A stretch of DNA of 64,000 nucleotides. Source: Mesorhizobium huakuii (GTDB lineage: Bacteria; Pseudomonadota; Alphaproteobacteria; Rhizobiales; Rhizobiaceae). Under the pieces are notes generated by a model that was not told the origin of the DNA, did no database searches, and saw only the letters and a program-made list of their open reading frames with translations. The stretch spans positions 207,358 through 271,357 of the forward strand of contig NZ_BSNY01000055.1 in assembly GCF_030160235.1 (NCBI RefSeq). The letters run 5' to 3'. Shown piece by piece: positions 60,503-64,000 of the stretch. The position numbers and the translations under genes are program-made. The first letter of the stretch is position 1. Every line of letters begins with the position of its first letter.

Positions 60503-61318
60503 ATGGAAACCGCAATGCATGTCGTGACATTGCTGAAGGCTGACATGTTCGACGTCGAGATTGACGGCAAGCCCGCCTCGATCGCGCAGGCCTTGCCGGA
60601 CTGGAACCCGCATGACCGCTTCGGCCTGGTGATCGACGATGCGCTTGGCGGCATCGGCGCCACCCATCTGCTGCAGATCGCCATCACCTCCTTCTATGAC
60701 ATCAAGCCGAGCCGCCGCACGGAGCTGACGGTCTATCCCGAAATCTATGCCTTCCACATCGGCAAGGGCTACGGCGCGCATGCGCCCTATGATTTCTGGC
60801 CGGCCCGGCGCGAGGTCATCACTTCGCTCGACCATCGCGAGGTGCTCGACGCCATCAACGATCGCGGCATCACAAGGCTGGCCGTTCCGGATCGCGCGCC
60901 GCGCGAGGTCGTGCATCGGCCGAAGGAGGTCGATGCCGCACTCGACCGCATCGCCTCGGCCTTCGTCTACAGCCCGTCGGGCCGGGTCGCGGATCCCGAC
61001 CTTGTCATTTCAGGCAACGACAAGCGAACCGAATACAATCCCAACAGTGCCTTGCGGCCGCGCTACACCGACAGCCGGCCGGCTTCGGTTTCGACCGCCG
61101 CCAAACCGGTCAAGGAACTCGATTCGTCCTACCAGGACTGGCTGCGCAAGCGCGAGCACGATTTGACCGCCGAGGAACGCGCCTTCGTCGAGCGCCGCCG
61201 CCAGGAACTGAGACAGGACGGCCTCGTCACCGAAACCTATCGGCGCGTCGGTATCCGCGAAGCCCTGATGCGGCTGGCATCGGCCGGCCTCGATCGAGAC
61301 ACGGCCGCGGCCGGTTGA
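60503..61318 (+). CDS. Protein of unknown function
   Basis: 271 residues, mostly soluble, no signal or membrane segment. N-terminal region HVVTLLKADMFDVEIDGKPASIAQALPDWNPHDRFGLVIDDALGGIGATHLLQIAITSFYD is partly hydrophobic; the C-terminal 90 residues are charged and helical (DWLRKREHDLTAEERAFVERRRQELRQDG). I do not recognise a family. An in-frame ATG 12 bases downstream is an alternative start. Divergent from the DeoR gene across 167 bp. Confidence 0.65.
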   Translation: METAMHVVTLLKADMFDVEIDGKPASIAQALPDWNPHDRFGLVIDDALGGIGATHLLQIAITSFYDIKPSRRTELTVYPEIYAFHIGKGYGAHAPYDFWPARREVITSLDHREVLDAINDRGITRLAVPDRAPREVVHRPKEVDAALDRIASAFVYSPSGRVADPDLVISGNDKRTEYNPNSALRPRYTDSRPASVSTAAKPVKELDSSYQDWLRKREHDLTAEERAFVERRRQELRQDGLVTETYRRVGIREALMRLASAGLDRDTAAAG

Positions 61319-61930
61319 TCAATAGCCGACGGTAAAACGCTGCCTGATGTGGGACGGCTTTTCGATCTCGTCGACCATGACGATGGCGTAGTCCTCGAAG
61401 GAGATGCTGCTGCCCTTGTCCGAGGCCAGCAGCGTGTCCTTGCCGAGGCGGAATTTGCCGGTGCGCTCGCCCGGGACGAACATGGCGGAGGGCGACAGGA
61501 ACGTCCAATCGAGATCCTCGACCGTCTTCAGCTTGTCGAGGAAGTCAGCGCCCTTCTGTGCCTCGGGCTTGTAGATTGCAGGGAATTCGGGCGTGTCGAC
61601 CAGCCTTTTGCCGGGCGCGACTTCAAGACTGCCGGCGCCGCCAACAATGAGATAGCGCTTCACGCCGGAAGCACGCACCGCGGCGATCAGCATGTCGGGG
61701 TCGCTGTCCACGAAATGCACGGCGCTGATCACCACATCATGGCCACGGATCAGCTTGGCGAGACCTTCCTTATCGAAGACATCACCCTTCCTTGCCGTCA
61801 CGCCAGGCAGCGCGGCGATCTTTTCGGGGTTGCGGGCGATGCCGGTGACCGTGTGGCCACGATCGGAGAGTTCCTTGAGCAGGCGCGAACCGACGGCGCC
61901 TGATGCGCCGATGAGAGCGACTTTTGCCAT
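61319..61930 (-). CDS. NAD(P)-binding oxidoreductase (atypical SDR, NmrA/YwnB-like)
   Basis: 203 residues from ATG 61930 (AAAGGAC upstream). Rossmann motif KVALIGASGAVGSRLLKELSDRGHTV and ARKGDVFDKEGLAKLIRGHDVVISAVH, as in NAD(P)H-binding Rv-type reductases. Preceded in the same direction by the DsbA-family gene 38 bp upstream, so probably one operon under the divergent LysR gene. Function uncertain. Confidence 0.85.
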   Translation of the reverse strand: MAKVALIGASGAVGSRLLKELSDRGHTVTGIARNPEKIAALPGVTARKGDVFDKEGLAKLIRGHDVVISAVHFVDSDPDMLIAAVRASGVKRYLIVGGAGSLEVAPGKRLVDTPEFPAIYKPEAQKGADFLDKLKTVEDLDWTFLSPSAMFVPGERTGKFRLGKDTLLASDKGSSISFEDYAIVMVDEIEKPSHIRQRFTVGY

Positions 61931-61968
61931 GTCCTTTTCCAGTCCTTGTTGGAGGTCAGTTGGGAGGA

Positions 61969-62619
61969 TCACGCCGCCGCGATATGGGCGACGAGATTGT
62001 CGAAGCTGCCGAATAGCGCGTTCGAACCGATGAGCCGCGGCGCATCGTTGCGGATGACTGCCAGCGAAGGCACGCCGTTGGCATGCAGGCGCTGGAACAG
62101 CGCTCGGCCCCGGCCGACCAGCTCGCGATGCGCGGTTAGCAAGGTTTCGGTCGGCTTCTTCAGCATTGCTGCGGCGTCGGCCATGCCGGCATCGGCAAGC
62201 ACGGCGGCCACACCATCGACAGTTACGATATCGCGGCCATCGACATAGCGCGCATGCTGGATCGCCTTCAGTGCTGTGAGCCGTCGGCTGGGACCTTCCA
62301 GTCCGGCAGCACTGATGCCGAGCGTGGCGGCATGCGAGTCGAGCAAGGTGCCACGGATATTGAGGACATTGTTTCGGTAGGCCTGCGTGAACGCTTGCCC
62401 GGTCAGACGCTCGATGCGCTGGTCATTCGACCAGGCATGGGCGGCAAAGCCTTCATCCATCGGCCTCGCACCGGCGCCGGAGAACAGGCCGGTCGGCAGC
62501 AGCTCGATGCCCACGCCGCTGGCCGAGAGCCTGTCTAGCATCGGCGTGGCGCCGTAGCACCAGCCGCAGAGCGGATCGAAAAGGTAAGTCACGTCTGAGT
62601 TGCTCACGATCGCTGCCAT
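61969..62619 (-). CDS. DsbA-family thioredoxin-fold protein (FrnE-like)
   Basis: 216 residues, no signal peptide, with FDPLCGWCYGATPML giving redox Cys18 and Cys21 (CGWC), and the Pro loop GVPSLAVI. Resembles cytoplasmic FrnE/2-hydroxychromene-isomerase-type DsbA proteins. First gene of a two-gene unit divergent from LysR; the palindrome at 62716 lies between. Confidence 0.85.
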   Translation of the reverse strand: MAAIVSNSDVTYLFDPLCGWCYGATPMLDRLSASGVGIELLPTGLFSGAGARPMDEGFAAHAWSNDQRIERLTGQAFTQAYRNNVLNIRGTLLDSHAATLGISAAGLEGPSRRLTALKAIQHARYVDGRDIVTVDGVAAVLADAGMADAAAMLKKPTETLLTAHRELVGRGRALFQRLHANGVPSLAVIRNDAPRLIGSNALFGSFDNLVAHIAAA

Positions 62620-62715
62620 CCTTGGTCCGGACTGTCGGCTGACGCGCCGCCAAAAATCCTTGGTCGTATGTGGCAGTGGGAGGCCTTGCGATAAATGGTG
62701 CCCAATAATACAAAC

Positions 62716-62734
62716 TGTCTGATCAGATCAGACA
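62716..62734. promoter_or_regulatory. LysR operator candidate
   Basis: Perfect 9-bp arms TGTCTGATC / GATCAGACA around one A, in the 127-bp divergent gap, ending 12 bp before the LysR start codon. Likely autoregulatory and DsbA-operon control site. Confidence 0.55.
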
Positions 62735-62746
62735 AAAGCAATCATC

Positions 62747-63664
62747 TTGGCCGACCTTCTGAACCTCAATCGGCTCGTTTACTTCACCACCGTGATGGAA
62801 ACCGGCTCGTTCACGTCAGCCGCGGACCGGCTTGGCGTCGCCAAGGCCGTGGTCAGCCATCAGGTCGGCAGGCTCGAAGAGGAACTGGGCGCGACGTTGC
62901 TGCAGCGCACGACGCGGCGCGTCACCCCGACCGAGGAAGGTCGGCTCTTTTATGATCGCGCGATGATCATCCTGCGCGAGGCGGAGTCGGCCTACGGTGA
63001 AATCTCGCACGCAGCGGTCGAGCCGAGCGGAACGCTGAAGCTGACCGCGCCGCTCGACTACGGCACCAGAGTGGTGGCGCCGGTCATGGCGGCGTATCTG
63101 AAGGCCTATCCGCAGATGCGGGTAGAAGCGATCTTCGACGATACGGTGAGCAGTCTGGTCGACGAACAGATCGATCTCGGCATTCGTGTCGGCTGGCTTA
63201 CCGATTCCTCCAACCAGGCGCGGCGACTGGGCACGATTCAACAGATCGTCGTTGCCAGTCCGGCCTTCACCGCAAGCCTGCCCGCGGATGCGCGCCCGAA
63301 CCAGGCGCGATCGCTGGCCTGGGTCGGCAATGCCCAGTTGCGCGGCGTCGGCCAATGGCTGTTCTCCAGGGACGGCGAGACGGTGCTGACCGAACTCAAT
63401 CCCGTCGTCGTCTGCGACAAAAGCCCGGCGGCCTATGCGTGCGTGCTCGCCGGCATCGGTCTGGGCATATTTCCCGACTATGCGGTCGATGCGGATATCG
63501 CCGCAGGGCGGCTTGTGCGGATATTCGACGGATGGACCTTGCCGACCGGCGGCATCCACGCGGTGTTCCCGCCGGCCCGCTTCCGGCCCGCCAAGGTGCG
63601 CGCCTTCGTCGAACTGCTCGTCGCCGCCGAGAAAAAACGAGCACGCGGCGCCGCCAAGACGTAA
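62747..63664 (+). CDS. LysR-family transcriptional regulator
   Basis: 305 residues: N-terminal HTH (GSFTSAADRLGVAKAVVSHQVGRLEEELGATLLQRT) and a substrate-binding effector domain from about residue 90. The start is TTG 62747 because it preserves the whole HTH; no clear ribosome site is visible. Probably controls the divergent DsbA/oxidoreductase genes. Confidence 0.88.
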   Translation: MADLLNLNRLVYFTTVMETGSFTSAADRLGVAKAVVSHQVGRLEEELGATLLQRTTRRVTPTEEGRLFYDRAMIILREAESAYGEISHAAVEPSGTLKLTAPLDYGTRVVAPVMAAYLKAYPQMRVEAIFDDTVSSLVDEQIDLGIRVGWLTDSSNQARRLGTIQQIVVASPAFTASLPADARPNQARSLAWVGNAQLRGVGQWLFSRDGETVLTELNPVVVCDKSPAAYACVLAGIGLGIFPDYAVDADIAAGRLVRIFDGWTLPTGGIHAVFPPARFRPAKVRAFVELLVAAEKKRARGAAKT

Positions 63665-63895
63665 CGCGGCACACAGCACGTAATGTCAGTGGAAACTTAC
63701 ATCGGAACGCCTTGGGGAGTGGTCGTGTTTCAATCGGGCCCCGAACGCAAAACCGGCGCGCCGGGGTTTTGAGCCTGGCGGGCGGTTATGACGTTTGGTT
63801 TTGGGAGAGGCTTTGCGTTTTTGTCCGGAGATTCGGCTTTGTCTGCGTGCGGGCGGCTGAGCGGGAGCCGCTCGACGGCTAGCATAGCCGCAAAA

Positions 63896-63939
63896 CGCAA
63901 AACGGCCCGCGGGCGGGAAGCCAGGCGGGCCGTTTTGCG
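63896..63939 (-). terminator. Terminator of the initiator tRNA gene
   Basis: Perfect 15-bp arms CGCAAAACGGCCCGC / GCGGGCCGTTTTGCG, 4 bp beyond the tRNA 3' end on the minus strand, with T-rich sequence after. The 63665-63895 stretch has no other feature. Confidence 0.65.
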
Positions 63940-63943
63940 AAGT

Positions 63944-64000
63944 TGGTTGCGGGGACAGGATTTGAACCTGTGACCTTCAGGTTATGAGCCTGACGAGCTA
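63944..64000 (-). tRNA. Initiator tRNA-fMet (CAT), 5' part outside window
   Basis: Minus-strand sequence gives the anticodon arm TCAGG-CTCATAA-CCTGA with CAT anticodon at 63984-63986, T-arm ACAGG-TTCAAAT-CCTGT, acceptor 3' strand CCCCGCA and encoded ACCA. The order TAGCTCGTC before the anticodon arm and the CCCCGCAACCA end are those of initiator tRNA. The anticodon stem pairs read AU/GC/GC instead of the usual three G-C pairs. The 5' half continues beyond the window, so C1-A72 mismatch cannot be checked. Confidence 0.88.

Noticed and set aside
63788-63973. 61-codon plus-strand frame near the right end
   Set aside because: It runs through the tRNA terminator and into the tRNA gene on the opposite strand, so it is not a gene.
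63665-64000. Integrative element attached at the tRNA gene
   Set aside because: No integrase or direct repeat of the tRNA 3' end is visible next to it; sequence just outside the tRNA is a terminator.
1-64000. CRISPR arrays, insertion sequences, prophage genes, rRNA
   Set aside because: None seen: no regularly spaced repeats, no transposase or phage structural motifs, no rRNA sequence.

Overview
The window is GC-rich, densely coded chromosomal DNA from a rhizobial alphaproteobacterium, most likely Mesorhizobium. This rests on the C-P lyase operon carrying a FosX-type gene (an arrangement I recall from Mesorhizobium loti), rhizobial palindromic repeats at 16109-16213, 17184-17232 and 45290-45366, many sugar ABC systems with dedicated regulators, and an initiator tRNA with a rhizobium-type anticodon stem. 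No phage, insertion sequence or CRISPR array was seen.

Layout. (1) 1-8533: truncated GntR regulator, divergent UxaA-type dehydratase and aldo/keto reductase, a ribose-type ABC importer and a zinc alcohol dehydrogenase; a probable sugar-acid or sugar oxidation locus. (2) 8549-20638: phosphonate cluster. phnF is divergent from phnGHI-fosX-(small antisense membrane gene)-phnJKL-acetyltransferase-DUF1868, followed by phnC-D-E-E. A Pho box and a PhnF-type palindrome lie between phnF and phnG. phnM, phnN and phnP are not in the window. (3) 20728-28158: divergent sugar-catabolic cluster with three TIM-barrel isomerases, a Gfo/Idh/MocA oxidoreductase, an enolase-superfamily dehydratase, a FadR-type regulator and a 2-hydroxyacid dehydrogenase. 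(4) 28200-35984: small secreted protein, amidase, GFA protein, SDR/TetR pair, NepI-like exporter, two tandem AraC paralogues and a periplasmic cupin. (5) 35994-41670: MalEFGK-type ABC importer with two ATPases and a small membrane protein. (6) 42030-45276: TetR regulator and an operon of Tm-1-like protein, PEP-hydrolase-like TIM barrel and cupin. (7) 45381-52570: M24 peptidase divergent from a dipeptide-type ABC importer with a thiazoline-carboxylate-hydrolase-like protein. (8) 52641-60335: ribose-type ABC importer, SorC regulator, LacD/YihT-type aldolase, a ROK kinase fused to a P-loop kinase-like domain, and a DeoR regulator. (9) 60503-64000: unknown protein, NAD(P)-binding protein, DsbA-family protein, LysR regulator and initiator tRNA.

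How parts connect. Six FadR-like operators (TCTGGT-N3-ACCAGA type) sit in three intergenic regions (24.0-24.2, 41.8-42.0, 46.7 kb), joining the isomerase/dehydratase cluster, the MalEFGK-type importer and the peptidase/peptide importer into one likely regulon. Two copies of a 28-bp element join the 52.6-55.5 kb importer to the SorC/aldolase/ROK genes. All five ABC operons carry an inverted repeat just after the solute-binding-protein gene, probably to set component ratios. The most novel candidates are the ROK-P-loop fusion pathway, the 2H-phosphoesterase-like protein in a phn locus without phnP, the split Tm-1-like operon, and the antisense Gly/His-rich membrane gene inside the phn operon.
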